From: Isoetes taiwanensis
Taxonomy: Eukaryota > Streptophyta > Lycopodiopsida > Isoetales > Isoetaceae
Length of the DNA stretch: 64,000 nucleotides
Assembly: GCA_021234155.1 (NCBI GenBank)
Contig: JAJEKV010000012.1
Span: 1,245,062 to 1,309,061 of the forward strand
Reading direction: 5' to 3'
Shown here piece after piece: positions 14,330-26,079 of this stretch. How positions within the stretch are numbered: the first letter of the stretch is position 1; every line of letters begins with the position of its first letter. Under the pieces are notes generated by a model, which had not been told where the DNA came from, searched no databases, and was given only the letters and a program-made list of their open reading frames with translations. The position numbers and the translations under genes are program-made.

Positions 14330-16705
14330 CCAAATCAATTGCATTTCCAAACTTGATATTTCCATTTTAAAAATACTCAAGCTCTTTGAGCCTTTTGGCA
14401 GCCTTAGAAAATGAACATTTTGCTGTGCCAAGAAAAGGGATATCTCAATCATAATTTCATATTAAAACCGAGGATCCAAAATGACAAAATTCATTTTGTA
14501 CTAATGATAATCCGGGGAAGCAAATTACATTTATGATGTGCCATAATCCTCTAAATATCCTGAAGTTTTAGATATACAAATGATCTTCTCTCTCCCAAAG
14601 GATCTATTCTGGCTTTTGAAAGCTTGTTTTTTTTTGAACCATCGCCTTAGACCAGAGGATACATCAGGCATGGAGCAGGTTAGGTCTCGGCACTGCAGTG
14701 AAAACCAAATGCAAAATTAGCCTGGCATGTAATAATGATAAGATCACAGTAAGCATTAGGTCTCTTGGGTTATCCCCTTCACCTGCTGTTAAAAGAAGTA
14801 TCACCACAAATAGTGTCAAAGCCCTAAAACCATCTGAATATTAGACTGATTTCTATTAATTTCCATGGAAGGTGAGCCCGTGATATCAAGTGTAGCTTAG
14901 CTCCAAGGTAATTCCTACCTTATTTACATCTGCTATAAAATGTAGGGTGTTAATCGTTTTTCTAATATGTAAGTGCCTTCAAGAATTTCCACTCTGAAAC
15001 CGAAGCCAAATGTCAAATGATAAACGGGTTTACAAGTGCATACAATTAGCCAAAAGATACACTACCAATGCATCTATAATAAGTTTAACATCAATGAATT
15101 TCTAAGTAAACCTTTAAACAAGTTAGCCTTGAATTTATTACCGCAAGATAAATCGATCTTATCTCCTCACCCTTTATAATGGCGCTCGTACTCTGAATAT
15201 TTCAATCTGAAGCGTAGCGTAATCGTGATCTGATTTGTTGATGGTTCGTGCAATTGGGATGTAATTAGAAATTAACAACCTTTATTTGCCCTGTTTTGTG
15301 TAAAAATAAGAAATAATGCTCTATATTCTCTAATATTTAACTTTGGAGTGCAGTGTGCTCAGCTAAAAAGTAACTTCAAATGTGATTAAATTTCTTCGGC
15401 TGGCATACTAAGTTATTTAGGGAATTTTCACAAAAGAGGCAGGCCACCACCCCTACCCCATAAACATAGGCATTTTGGATCCTTTATACAACTGGAGTTA
15501 TCTTAGGACTCCCGGATCCCATCTACCGTATCCTAAATGAAGTGCATCTTCATTCCCGCTTTTAAGGCAAATAGGAAGCAAAAGTACAAAGACAATCTCA
15601 GGATCCCAAAGGGAAGGAATAATACAATCTGGTCAGCCATGTCAACTCCAACAAAGAATCTTCCAGTTTACATTCATAGATCCATATTTACCATCGGCAC
15701 GTAAAGCGTTCTATCCCTAAGGTTAGATGTAAGATCCATATTTTATGTAAAAGTGATCGTACATTTAATTATGCAACGCCAGCTAATTCTAATGCTTCGA
15801 TATGGTGCGCCTAAGCTCTAGATGATGACATTAGCGTAGTTATTTAAAACATCTGCATCATCTTCTATACTCTCATCAAAAGATTTATAGGCTGGCCTTC
15901 AAATTGTTAAATAATGTAAGGAATATAGAAATCTCTGATTAAAACCTGTAGTTACGCTCCCAGAGGGAATCCCAATGTGTTACAGAGCCAGTTCAATTCC
16001 AGCTGATCCTCACAGCTCAATCTTCTGTATTGTGTTCTCATCATTGCTTTGGCCATCTTGAAGTAAACCTGTGAGTCTTGCTTGCCTCCCCTTCTATATC
16101 ATTAGGCATAGTGATTTTAAATGCTTAGGATCATTCATGCATTCCATCAGTTCATTGATTTGGCAGCCTCTTTACTAAATTCCCACATACCTTTTTCTTC
16201 TGGGAGCCAAGCTAGCTTCAAGATTCCACTCTCCTAGTAGCCATGGCCTGAGATCCCTTCTTCCCTACCATGTTACAGTTTCTAATTCTCCTGGTAGTGC
16301 TGATTTCTCGCCCAGTTTATGCATCTCTCAAAGACCTCTGTAACAGTATTTATCTTGCATCTCCAACTCTTTTAAGAAGGTTCAGAACAAAGATAGATGT
16401 CTTAAATCATCATATTAAATTGTAATTGTCTAGAAACTATTTCAGAGCTACTGAATGCATGTGTTTGAAGTTAGGGTAGAGTTCTCCCTGCCTGACGCTC
16501 ACTTGAAGGCAGCCTCACCATGGAACTTATTTCTGAACCCTATCACTATAGTAGCTTTAAAAATATACTTTACATTTTTTTCAGACCATGCTTTATGCTT
16601 CTGTTCAAGAAATCTCATTAGTCATGTAATGGTTCTTGTTTCATTAAGTTAACTACATTATTGTACTCTATTGGTGTTTAATCCCTATATCATTACTTTT
16701 AATAA
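14330..16705. repeat. Direct repeat family B, left copy
   Basis: Collinear with 23,660-26,846. Landmarks: ccaaacttgatatttcc at 14,347 and 23,691; gaaccatcgccttagac at 14,636 and 23,981; ggatcctttatacaactgg at 15,476 versus 25,613; and the right ends ggtgtttaatcc at 16,672 and 26,820. This copy lacks the LINE present in the other, so it keeps the pre-insertion arrangement. A block of text (gtta..gcggtgaaac..ttagcctaagaagg..tctcttgggy..ccttcacc) is shared loosely with family A, suggesting A and B are distant relatives. Confidence 0.85.
15975..16525 (-). pseudogene. Decayed copy of the 26.1-26.7 kb ORF
   Basis: This is the counterpart in the left family B repeat of the 194-codon minus-strand frame at 26,080-26,664. 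DNA similarity is clear throughout, but small insertions and deletions break the frame repeatedly and no long open frame survives. Function unknown; see the intact copy. Confidence 0.55.
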
Positions 16706-16916
16706 AATACCTCCTGGTCTAAGCACTGCAATTTCGCTAAGTTGTTTTCTTTAGTGAAGATATTGAAGAAGGAGTGCGGTGTCTTGACAGAAAGCTGGGG
16801 CAATTCACCCCTAGCAATTCTTTTTAGGCTCCTCGTACCATATCCCCTGTTGTATACATTCTGAAATTGTTCTTCTTGCAAGTAATTCCCAAGACAGCTT
16901 TGCATACTTCCCTTCC

Positions 16917-18315
16917 GCCAAAACCATTCTTGGCAACACAAACCATTAATATCCAACATATAAAATTAAAACCCCCACATAACAAACCAACACGTACAAA
17001 CTACTGGACATTAACAACCAACACATAACCACTTTACTGACATTAATTAACACAAACTATTGGGTCCAACACATTTAAATTAAAATCCCCTTTAAACTTT
17101 GGTTTGGGTGCATATTCATTAACGGGTGACTCCGGCAACGGAGTCGCTTGATAGGCATATTCACCCTTTAATGCCTTTAATCTATAATCGTGATTTTAAA
17201 AGTTCCTCGCTTGGGGTATGTAAGTACAAAATTTGCTGGCATCAGAGTAACAAGATTCGGCAAATACTATAAGATTTCAAGCAGAATACTATATGGTGTT
17301 GATTTCATACTGCAAAATACAATTATGAGGGCTCTCGGCCGCCTATCACACCTCTGTGAATGGCGTAGCATAATAATCAGGGTTTTCTTTGTGTTTTTGG
17401 ACGCTTTCACTAAGGTTTTCCTATGATTTTGTGATATTCAAATGGATGTACTAATGCTGCTATTACTTCCTGAGGCACCATTTCGGAAAGCCATTGATTT
17501 TGAATTTTTTTCAATGCTATCAACAACCAAATGGCCTACAACAAAGCCCCTTTTTTGTGCATGTGCTAATGGGTACATGAAGGGCCATTGATTTTAGCCT
17601 CAACAACCATATTCTCCAGCAACAAAAGCCCTCTTTTGTTTGTGGTGCTAATGGGCATTACGAAGGGTTTTGAAGGGCTTATGTAGTAATTTCCACCGGC
17701 AACACGCTTTTATTTATAATCCTTTTGATCCAGAGTCGGCGAAGATGATTTTATCATATGGAAAGCTCTCGAAAGATCTTTTGATAGTGGCGTATTTGAT
17801 ATGTTTTGAAGTTTGTTATCTATGCTAAACAGCAATTTTTCTGGTCGGTTTTGATGTTTCTCACATCCTACCGATTAATACTGTGATTGCTTGTTGATAT
17901 TGTTTTATGGCTCATTCCGGTCGAAGCTTGCAAAGCCTTCATGCATTTTTAGATTTTGAGGCGATTAAGGAAATTTAGCGCTCGACCCTTGTGCTAACAA
18001 GCGTAAAGTTTCCCACTTTGGTTTCACCACAAGAATCCATGGAGGCCAGCGTCGCCTGCTAAATTCCCAAATGGAAAAATGTTTCAGGCAAAAGGTAAAC
18101 TTCTTATGACTTTCGTAGCCAATGGGATCAATATGCTCTATCTTTTATAGTAACTTTTACTTATGTTCTATTTGTTTTATTGTGATCAAATCTAAAATGA
18201 CATGTGATGGAAAGCCTCAAAATGCAATTTCTAGTTTTTTCTCGCTTGAATTCTCTAAAATTTTTGGTTACAATCGTAAGTATTCCTGGCAATTCCGGCC
18301 AAAAAATTTTTTCAA
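16917..18315 (+). repeat. Repeat family C, copy 1 (order L1-L2)
   Basis: The block can be divided into L1 (about 16,917-17,364) and L2 (about 17,365-18,315). Both reappear inverted in 18,461-19,915, but there L2 comes before L1 when read on the minus strand. The edges suggest a tandem family: the text just left of L1 (ccgccaaaaccattcttggc) resembles the end of L2. L2 includes internal repeats around caacaacca and caacaaaagccc at 17,520-17,690. No coding frame was recognised. Confidence 0.75.
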
Positions 18316-18319
18316 GTAA

Positions 18320-18490
18320 CAAAACATAATATATTCATCATAGCAGGCGAAATCTCCTTAACATATGGAACGATCAATTACTATATTCATTATTCATTAG
18401 CATATTATCAATTATTAGCTCAATATATTTAAATGAAATCTCCCCTTTAAACCCCTCATTTGGGTAATATCTTCACATCTAAGATGTGAG
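18320..18490. repeat. Junction with a partial third L1-like piece and a small palindrome
   Basis: Between the two opposed family C copies, text at about 18,425-18,475 resembles L1 in direct orientation (aaatctcccctttaaac versus aaaatcccctttaaac at 17,082). At 18,473-18,490 the sequence cacatctaagatgtg is a perfect 7-bp inverted repeat around one base, sitting at the join of the opposed copies. Confidence 0.5.
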
Positions 18491-19915
18491 CAAAATAGAA
18501 AGCCTCATAATTGTATTTATCGCATTTAAATCAACACCATATAGTATTCAGCTTTGAAATCTTATAGTATTTTTAATCTTGTTATACAAGATAGCAAATT
18601 TTGTACTTGCATACCCACAAGCGAGGAACTTTACGTCTGGTATAGATTAAGGAATAAAGGGCTGAATATGCCTATCCAAGCTCATAGTTTCGGAGTCACC
18701 CCGTGTGAATATGCAACCCAAACCAAAGGGGTTTAAGGGGATTTTTAATTTAAATGTGTTGAACCCAATGGTTGTGTTAATTAATGAATGGTAAAGGAGT
18801 TGGTTGTTAATGTCAATGGTTTTTATGTGTTGGGGATTTAATTTTTATATGTTGGATGTTAATTAATGTCAATGGTAGTTATGTGTTGGTTTGTTATGTG
18901 GGGGTTTAATTTTTATATGTTGGATGTTAATGGTTTATGTTGCAAAAAATTTTTTTTTGGCCTTAGGGCCTTAAGGACCCCCCCCCTCCCGGTGAGACAA
19001 AAATTTTAGAATTCAAAACGAAAAAAAACTAGAATTCATTTGAGGGCTTTCATCACACAGCTTTTGAATTTCATCACAATAAAACAAATAGAACATAAAA
19101 GTAAAGTTACCATAAAGATAGAGCAGATTGATCCCATTATTCCCGAAAGTCATAAAATTTGCAACACCCATACAAAACATTTTGCAAATGGAAATAATGC
19201 AGAACCTTTGGCCTCCATGGATTCTTGTAGTTGAGAAACCAAAGTGGAAACTTTTCTCGCTTGTTAGCACAAGGATCTAGAAGCCTCAAAATCTAAAAAT
19301 GCATGGTAATTTTTGCGCAGCTTCATTCTTAATGAGCCATAAAACAATATCCAATAAGCGCCAATCCGTATTAAATCGGCGGTAGGATGTAAAAGCCTAC
19401 CAAACCCGGCCGGAAAATTACTGTTTTAGCATAGATAACTTAACCAAACATATCCATATCATACACTATCAAAAGATCTTTCGAGAGAGCTTTCCAACGC
19501 AATAAAATCATCTCAAACAGCTCACGGATCAAAAGTTATGATAAGAAATGTGTTGCCCGTGGAAACCACTACATGCATGCGCCCTTCATGTGCCCATTAT
19601 GCACCACACACACAAAAAGAGGACTTTTGTTGTGAGCCATTGGTTGTTGACCATTATGCACCACACACACACACAAAAAGAGCTTTTGTTGTGAGCCATT
19701 GGTTGTTGACCATTATGCACCACACGCACAAAAAGGGCTTTTTATTGTGAGCCATTGGTTGTTGACCATTGGAAAAAAAAAGGGCTAAAATCAATAGCTT
19801 TAAATGGTGCACTTAGATGTAACGCGTTAGTACATCCATTTGAATACATCACGAAATCATAGGAAAACCTTAGTGAAAAGCGTGCAAAAACACAAAAGAA
19901 AACCCCCGTTATTAT
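18461..19915 (-). repeat. Repeat family C, copy 2 (inverted, order L2-L1)
   Basis: Read on the minus strand, 19,915-18,990 matches L2 and 18,945-18,461 matches L1. Examples: tccatggattcttg at 19,217 versus caagaatccatgga at 18,030, and the cggagtcacc text at 18,690 versus ggtgactccg at 17,125. Copies differ by many short indels. L2 in this copy contains a ~60-bp unit (gagccattggttgttgacc and caccacacaca) expanded to three copies at 19,590-19,770. Confidence 0.75.
19590..19770. repeat. ~60-bp tandem repeat, three copies, with CA-rich core
   Basis: The unit (ttgttgtgagccattggttg, then accattatgcaccaca and aaaaag) is repeated three times. The counterpart region at 17,520-17,690 has about two poorly preserved copies, so the array expanded or shrank after duplication. 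Confidence 0.85.
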
Positions 19916-19949
19916 GCTACATATAGGTATTAATCCGGGTTACCCAAAT

Positions 19950-21866
19950 CCTTAGTGAAGATTTTCATAGTGAGGAATGAGCATAGACATATGGTAGAAT
20001 TTGGGATATTATCACTTTTAAAGCGCCAAGATGGTCTACAAACTATCCGCTTTTACAAATTTGTAGACCTCAAGAGGTAACTTGTTTCTTTTATCATATC
20101 TTGAAATGTTGAAAAGTCCTCTATTTCTCTGTCAAGGACTCAGATATTGACATTAAGAAAGTTAATGTCAGAGCCATACCTAACTTCTCCTTCAGTCCCA
20201 GATTTCGCTTTCATCTTTTTATGCCAAGATGTTGCATATTATAAATGGTGCATTCAGACCCAATATCGAAAAACTCCTCAATGTTATCCACATTTAGAAT
20301 ACTGAGATCATCAATATATCTTGCTGCTTTCTCGAATTTCTTAATATCATTAAACCTGCCATTGTGTGCAAGTTTTAACATAAACCTAAGTTCGTAAGCC
20401 AAAGAGGTATAAATTACACCAAGTTGGGCTTTCTGGGAAAACCCCATAGGAATACCTTTTTGCTGTTGCCATGTATCATTACCTGATTGTAGGTAGCAAT
20501 GTGACAGTAACCAGCCATTTATTGTTTTAAACTTGTCTTTTTCTACTACTTTCCAGCATGTTTTGTCCAAATCCCTTTTCAAGTGCCTTTTCCATTTAAT
20601 TTCAAATCCACCAGCTTTTTCTTTAATCAGCATGTGAATGAGATGGTCTTTCCTCATGTGTTCCCAAGCTAATTCAATCACATCATTCATGATCTCAATG
20701 ATTCCATCTTCCCCAAAAATAGGTATATTCTCATAACATCTTGTTATATCTGCTGAGAATACGCTGCTAATTTTATATGGTAGATTCAGAATAACCTCAT
20801 ATGCAGAGTTTACCATCCAACAAGCATTAATTTTGTATCTGTTGAACAACTTATATGGGGCAGTTTGTCTTAGGCATAACAAAGGCCAAACTTCCATAAT
20901 ATTATTTAAAATGGCTGTAATCCATTGAGCAATATGTGAAAAGATGGAATTGCTTGCATTAGTTAACCATCTGTATTCTGCCTTGTGCGCTTTATAGCAA
21001 GCCATAAGGTAAGGTAATTTACCATTTATGTCTTGTTCAACCCCTAAGGCCTGTTGGATATACAGTCTGCAATCCACCTTTAATTCCTCTGGTGAACAAT
21101 GTGTTACCTCCAAATCAGGTCCACCAAGCCTTGCCTTAGCCATCTCATGGATATGTTTCTGGCAAATAAAACAAGGATTATTACTGGCCTTGTCCAAACC
21201 AGAAATGAATAAGTTCTGTGCTAGCCATTCCAAGTTTTTCTTGACCTGTGGGTCATCCCATAGAAACCTTCTATCAGGTAATTTTTCTTTTACCAGTATT
21301 ATTTCTTTATGGGCATATTGTAGTAGCATCATGCTAATGTTTCTGATGTCAATGTCATTGAGATCCATAGTTTCAAACCTGTGGACTTCCCAAAATTGAT
21401 GGCATAGTCTGAGAAATTCCTCCCTAAAACTCTGTATACTGAGGCTGCAATCAGGAATGTGGTTTAAACCTTTGGCAAATGCGCTTTCTTAGCTTTATGC
21501 AATGGACAATTCCCAAGTCAGTGGTTCTAACATGCCCTATACTTGGGTCAATGTATTTAGCTAGGTTGGGATTTGTGCATGGGCATTTCGCCTCTTTCCC
21601 TTCAGCAAAGATAGAAAAGGGTCTATACACCTTGTCTTTGATTTGCTCAACATATTTCCATGCAAAGATGGTGTTATCAACCAGTTCCTTTCCTTTTTCC
21701 TGTAAAGTTTCTTCCAGTACCAACCTGAAGATTTTTCTGATATCAATCCTGTCCATTGCTTTGGAAATAAACGTTAAATGAACTATTTTCCTATCATTTG
21801 CTTCCTTATTGTTAATCAGATGTCTCTTCCCACTGGCATCTTTAGAGATAGTTCTGTTGTGTACCT
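19950..21866 (-). pseudogene. Reverse transcriptase gene of an unusual, Penelope-like-related family, frameshifted
   Basis: The longest open part is 21,368-20,211 (385 codons). It has an N-terminal D-K-x-x-N-N...C motif (residues 59-69, DKASNNPCFIC), RT motif A as DITRCYENIP (207-216), motif B as GIPMG (305-309) and motif C as YIDDL (351-355), so the catalytic aspartates (D207, D353, D354) are present. Two frames extend it. Upstream (21,866-21,451) reads FISKAMDRIDI, then a CPC...GHVRTTDLGIV block, then a frame change near 21,475 into KGLNHIP, a motif typical of Penelope-like and related RTs. Downstream of the stop at 20,211, other frames give YDKR and ISQ-type motifs that follow the RT core in this family. 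No GIY-YIG or APE endonuclease was seen. The order and motifs match, from memory, RT ORFs common in invertebrate and algal genomes usually annotated only as 'reverse transcriptase domain'. At least two frameshifts and stops make this copy defective as read. Confidence 0.75.
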
Positions 21867-22008
21867 ACATAACACACAATATTAGTAACATTAATTCAGA
21901 CAACAAATACATTATCAACACAGAATGGGAGATTCAAAAAACTTTTTTGTATTGAAAAAAGCAACAGAAGCTGTTTAGACAAATGTCATGTACTACAAAA
22001 ATAGTGCA

Positions 22009-23572
22009 TTATTCTTGAGAATCAGCAACGGATTCAATCTCAACAGGAGTATTATCCTCAAGTGTGATAATATTGTTTCCACCTTTAGGGATTGTGCTCA
22101 TGTTATGCTTGGTCCCAGGTATCTCTTCATTCTGTAAAATGTGTCCTTGTGGGATCAATAGTAATTCTTGGAGCAAGTCTAGCTGTAAATTTGGGTGTAG
22201 GTTTGCTGTTCTTGGCTTTGTACATATTCTGTTTCTTGAAGCCTTGATTTTTTCCATTCTGATCCGCGTTTTCTAGTAAGAGAGATGGGCTTAATCGTTT
22301 TTTCAATTATATCCGCCATTCTGTTGTTGCCAAACAGACTTTTAAGATTGGCATCTTTATCTTCAGCATATTTTAAGGTCATATTGATCATGACTCTTCG
22401 AACTTCCAGATACGAAACATATCCAATAACAGCAGGTTTTAGTACCTTGTTCAGAAGTTTTGAGATTGCTACCATCTTCATAATTGGAGTGGAGTCTTCA
22501 TACACATTGTCCAGGTGGTTTAATAGAAACCAAATGCTCTGATCCAGCTAGATAATACCACAATGGCAATTAGACTTTTTGTTTTTGAAACATTTGCATT
22601 TAAAATATGGGCAATGTGTGCGCCAAATTCTTTTGAGGAAGAAATCATTTCTTTCTTCATTGGGATACGCCATATGGCCTTTTTGGCATACCTGAATAGC
22701 TGGATCTTTAATGCAGACTTCATCAAAGAAGGACATATCAAAATTAAGATCCGGATTAATATATGAAAAGGATTTTTCAAGTCTGGTGGCAGTATTCTTA
22801 GCCTGCATGATCTCTTCCTTGGTTATACCAGCAAGTGCAATCCAAGTCTCCAAGTTGATAGGTGCCAAAGCGCCAAAATTTTGGCTCTTCCAAATGGCGT
22901 GATCATATGCAGCAGCAAGTCCTTCCACTGATTGTTCAATTATAATAGGAAAGCATGACGAATTACCTAAGGTAAGATCAGGAACCTCTTCTTGTTCTAG
23001 AACCACATGCTGTTGTTCTTTGCTAGGTGTGTCTTGATCATGTATTTGTGCCTTGAAGAAGTCTGGTTCCACCAGATCTCTATCAGAAAATAAACATAAA
23101 TCGTCTTCAATATTAGGGCTGTCAGCTTTATCAGCCTTATCAGTGGTCGGATCAAATGAAGGGTAAATTTCATTGGCTTCTTCCAAGGCAGCCAAGCCAA
23201 TCATGAAGTTTTTGGCAATATCATCCTCCTGGCATGTCCTTTGGTACAATATATTATTCATATCATTGTAAATTTCGAGAATAGCAGCCTTGCACTTATT
23301 ATACTCAAAATTGTTCTTCTTCATAGTATGTAATAGTTTGAACCATCCATTGAAGCCTAAGAATGTGACCGGTGACCTCGATTTGTCCACTAAGTTGGTC
23401 TCTTTGAATGTGATGTAATCATGGATATCCTTGTTCCCCGATACAAGCCAAGATAGTCAATGAAGAAGATTCGGTCGCCAATCCCACATTGATGATATTT
23501 GAATACCACCAGTTCTTTTGATCCAATAATTATTATCATCATTTCTGATATCATCCTATATCCAAAAAGCAA
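22009..23572 (-). pseudogene. Unknown ORF upstream of the reverse transcriptase, frameshifted
   Basis: Three open segments follow one another on the minus strand: 23,572-23,390, 23,390-22,548 (280 codons) and 22,505-22,009 (in two frames joined near 22,230). The first join is supported because the frame at 23,480-23,390 reads straight into the 280-codon segment. That segment is acidic in the middle and ends in a cysteine-rich tail (C-x-K-C-x-C...C-x-C) near residues 260-279. No family was recognised. It ends about 140 bp before the RT frame opens, so it probably is the first ORF of the same element. The segment between (22,008-21,867) is AT-rich and could hold a splice acceptor (atgtag just before 21,866). 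Confidence 0.5.
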
Positions 23573-24609
23573 ATGTGTTAGAAGATGTTCATTTGTTTAC
23601 TCCTCGTAGAATATACGCCCGGATCTTGGTTCCTAGTATAACTAGAAAGTCGAAGTTTAACTTAAAAACCCCAAATCCAAACAGACTTCCAAACTTGATA
23701 TTTCCATTTGAAAATACCAAGTCTATTTTGGCAGCCCTAGAAAATGACAGGAACATTTTGCCAAAGCCAAGAAAAGGACATTCAATCATAATTTCATATT
23801 ATAAAAACTATAGATCCAAAAATCCTCAACACACATCTATTTCCATAGACAAAATTCATTTGTACCAATTATAATCCAGTACAAACTACATTTATGACAG
23901 TTACAACTTCAACATCCGAGTTTTAGATATACAACATCTTCTCCCAAAGGACTAATCTTACTTGAAAGCGTGTTTTTTTGAACCATCGCCTTAGACGATA
24001 GATACATCAAAGCATGGAGCAAGAAACCTTGTTACCTCCGCAAAGAAAACCAAACCAAAAAATTAGCCTAAGAAGGGGTAATAATGACAAAGATCGACAA
24101 GCATTAGGTCTCTTGGGTTATCCCCTTCACCATGTTAAAAAGAAGTATCATAACAAATAGTGAAACCAGCACCCTAACATAGACTGATTTATTAATTTCC
24201 ATGTAGTTATGCAGGAGCCCAGATATCATGGTAGCTATCTAAGGCATTCTACTCTTATTTACATCTGTTATAAAATGTAGGTGGTTAAATTCCAGTTTTT
24301 CCTACATACATGTAAGTACCTTCAGTAAATTTCCACTGGAAAACCACAAACAACAAATGATAGTGGGTTTACAAGTGCATACAATTAGCCAGTACAATTA
24401 CCACAGATCATAATAAGTTTAAACATCAATGTAGTTCTCGTAAGTAAACCTTAAACAGTTAGCCTTTAATTTATTACTGCAAGATAAACTTCAGATCTAT
24501 CTCTGACTCCTTATAGGTCAAGCTGTGCAGCCCTAATATCAACTATAGCAGAAAGTGCAATCAGGATCTGATTTCCATAGGTGGTCAGGTGCAATTAGAT
24601 GTAATTAGA

Positions 24610-25430
24610 GTTCTTTGGCAAAAAGTTGCTGATTTTCTACAGCCTATTCTGCCACACCAAGAAGATATTTTGGTATGGGTTTGTCATGAAGAAATTAAGG
24701 AGTGCAAACTTGTGAACTCTATGTATCAGTTGTTGCTTGATACTGATATTCTTCCTCCGTCTAATAAGTGGTCTCTTCAACTTCCTCCTCTTCAATGGCA
24801 GAAGGTGTGGTCTTGGGCATGGGACAAGCTACTTCATCCTAAAGTGGCGCTTCTTTGGTGGCGATTCTTCATAGGTGTCTCATGGGTTAATGTGCTTGTC
24901 CATAAGTTTAACCCTAGAATATCAAATCGTCCGGTGATGCAAGCGTGGATCCGAGACCATTGAGCATTGCTTTTCATGTGTGAACACCTTAGACAGTATG
25001 GGACCCGGGTTGTTGTCCCTTTTTCAGGTTTCACTAACAAGTCAACAACCGCTTTTGGCAATTTACCCAAGTACACTGACAGAGTTACAAGGCCAAAGCT
25101 TTTCATCTAGCGCCAGGATGGTTGCTTTGGACTATTCGAAAGACGAAGATTGGTAATCTTCGGAGGTCCGATGTGGTAGATAATCGTTCTCTCAAGAAGC
25201 TCAAGGTTACATTGTAAAGTCGATCATTGTTCTTCACTTGCCCCTCACAAGAGGCGATTTTTGAGGAGTTTTTGGATGTGCACTCTTATGCTTAGGCGTG
25301 TTGTTTCACTTTCGGTGGGTCTCCTCGTGATATCCGCTGAGATTTTATTCCCGCTCTCTCGCATTTATCCTTGTATTTGACTCTTTGATTGAATAAAGTC
25401 TGACGTCCTTCAACAAAAAAAAAAAAAAAA
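24610..25430 (+). mobile_element. 5'-truncated L1-type LINE (C-terminal zf-RVT end plus poly-A)
   Basis: The plus-strand frame to 24,963 reads as the C-terminal region of plant L1-type ORF2: a DILVWVCHEEIKECKLVNSMY segment, then WQKVWSWAWDKLLHPKVALLWW-type text typical of the zf-RVT zinc-binding domain. The CxxC (EHCFSC) follows at about 24,963 only after a one-base frame change. Further stops show decay. A gaataaag signal lies at 25,390 and a run of 16 A at 25,415-25,430. The empty family B copy at about 15,260 shows the insertion edges directly. No target-site duplication could be made out. The apparent start codon of the open frame lies in the flanking DNA, not in the LINE. Confidence 0.8.
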
Positions 25431-26079
25431 CCTTATTGCCTTGTGTAAAAAATAAGAAACAATGCTCTATACTCGGTCATTTAACTATGTGCTGTGCCTT
25501 AGCCAAAAGTAACCTCAACAGTATTAAATTTTCTAAGGGCATATGCACGTTAAGTTATTTAGGGGAATTTTCACAGTATGCAGCCACCACCCCGCCCCAT
25601 AAACATAGGCATTGGATCCTTATACACCAGAGTTAATATCTAGGACTCGGGATCCGATCTACTCAGGGTCCTAGCCAGCAAGTGCATCTCTATTCTGTTT
25701 TTAAGCCGGCAGGAGCAAAAAAGGTTAAAGACAATCTGTATCTAGACTCCAAAGGGAAGGAATAACACAATCTGGTTGCCATGTCAACTCTTAACAGTAA
25801 TCTTCCAGCAGTTATTATTCATAGATCCATATTTATCATCACACAAGCAAAACTTATCCCTACAAGTTAGATGTAAGCATCCATATTTTATAAAAGTATC
25901 AGAAGCATTTGTATCATGCAATGTCAAAGCATCTAATGCTTCAGATATGGTGCAGCTAAGTCTCTAGACATGACATTATGTAGTTATTAAAACATCTTGC
26001 ATCACTATAATTTCATCAAAAAGATTTCCTAAGAAGGCCTTCAAATTGTTAAATAATGTAAGGAACATAGAAATTTCGA

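Noticed and set aside
16699-16959. Minus-strand 86-codon frame that reads like protein
   Set aside because: No recognised motif, no counterpart next to the other family B copy, and it overlaps the edge of repeat family C.
19580-19770. CRISPR-like array because of regularly spaced repeats
   Set aside because: Three ~60-bp direct tandem copies without unique spacers, in plant DNA; a minisatellite.
22179-22542. Plus-strand ORFs opposite the RT-associated genes
   Set aside because: They are antisense shadows of the minus-strand frames, hydrophobic-looking only because of the complementary codons.
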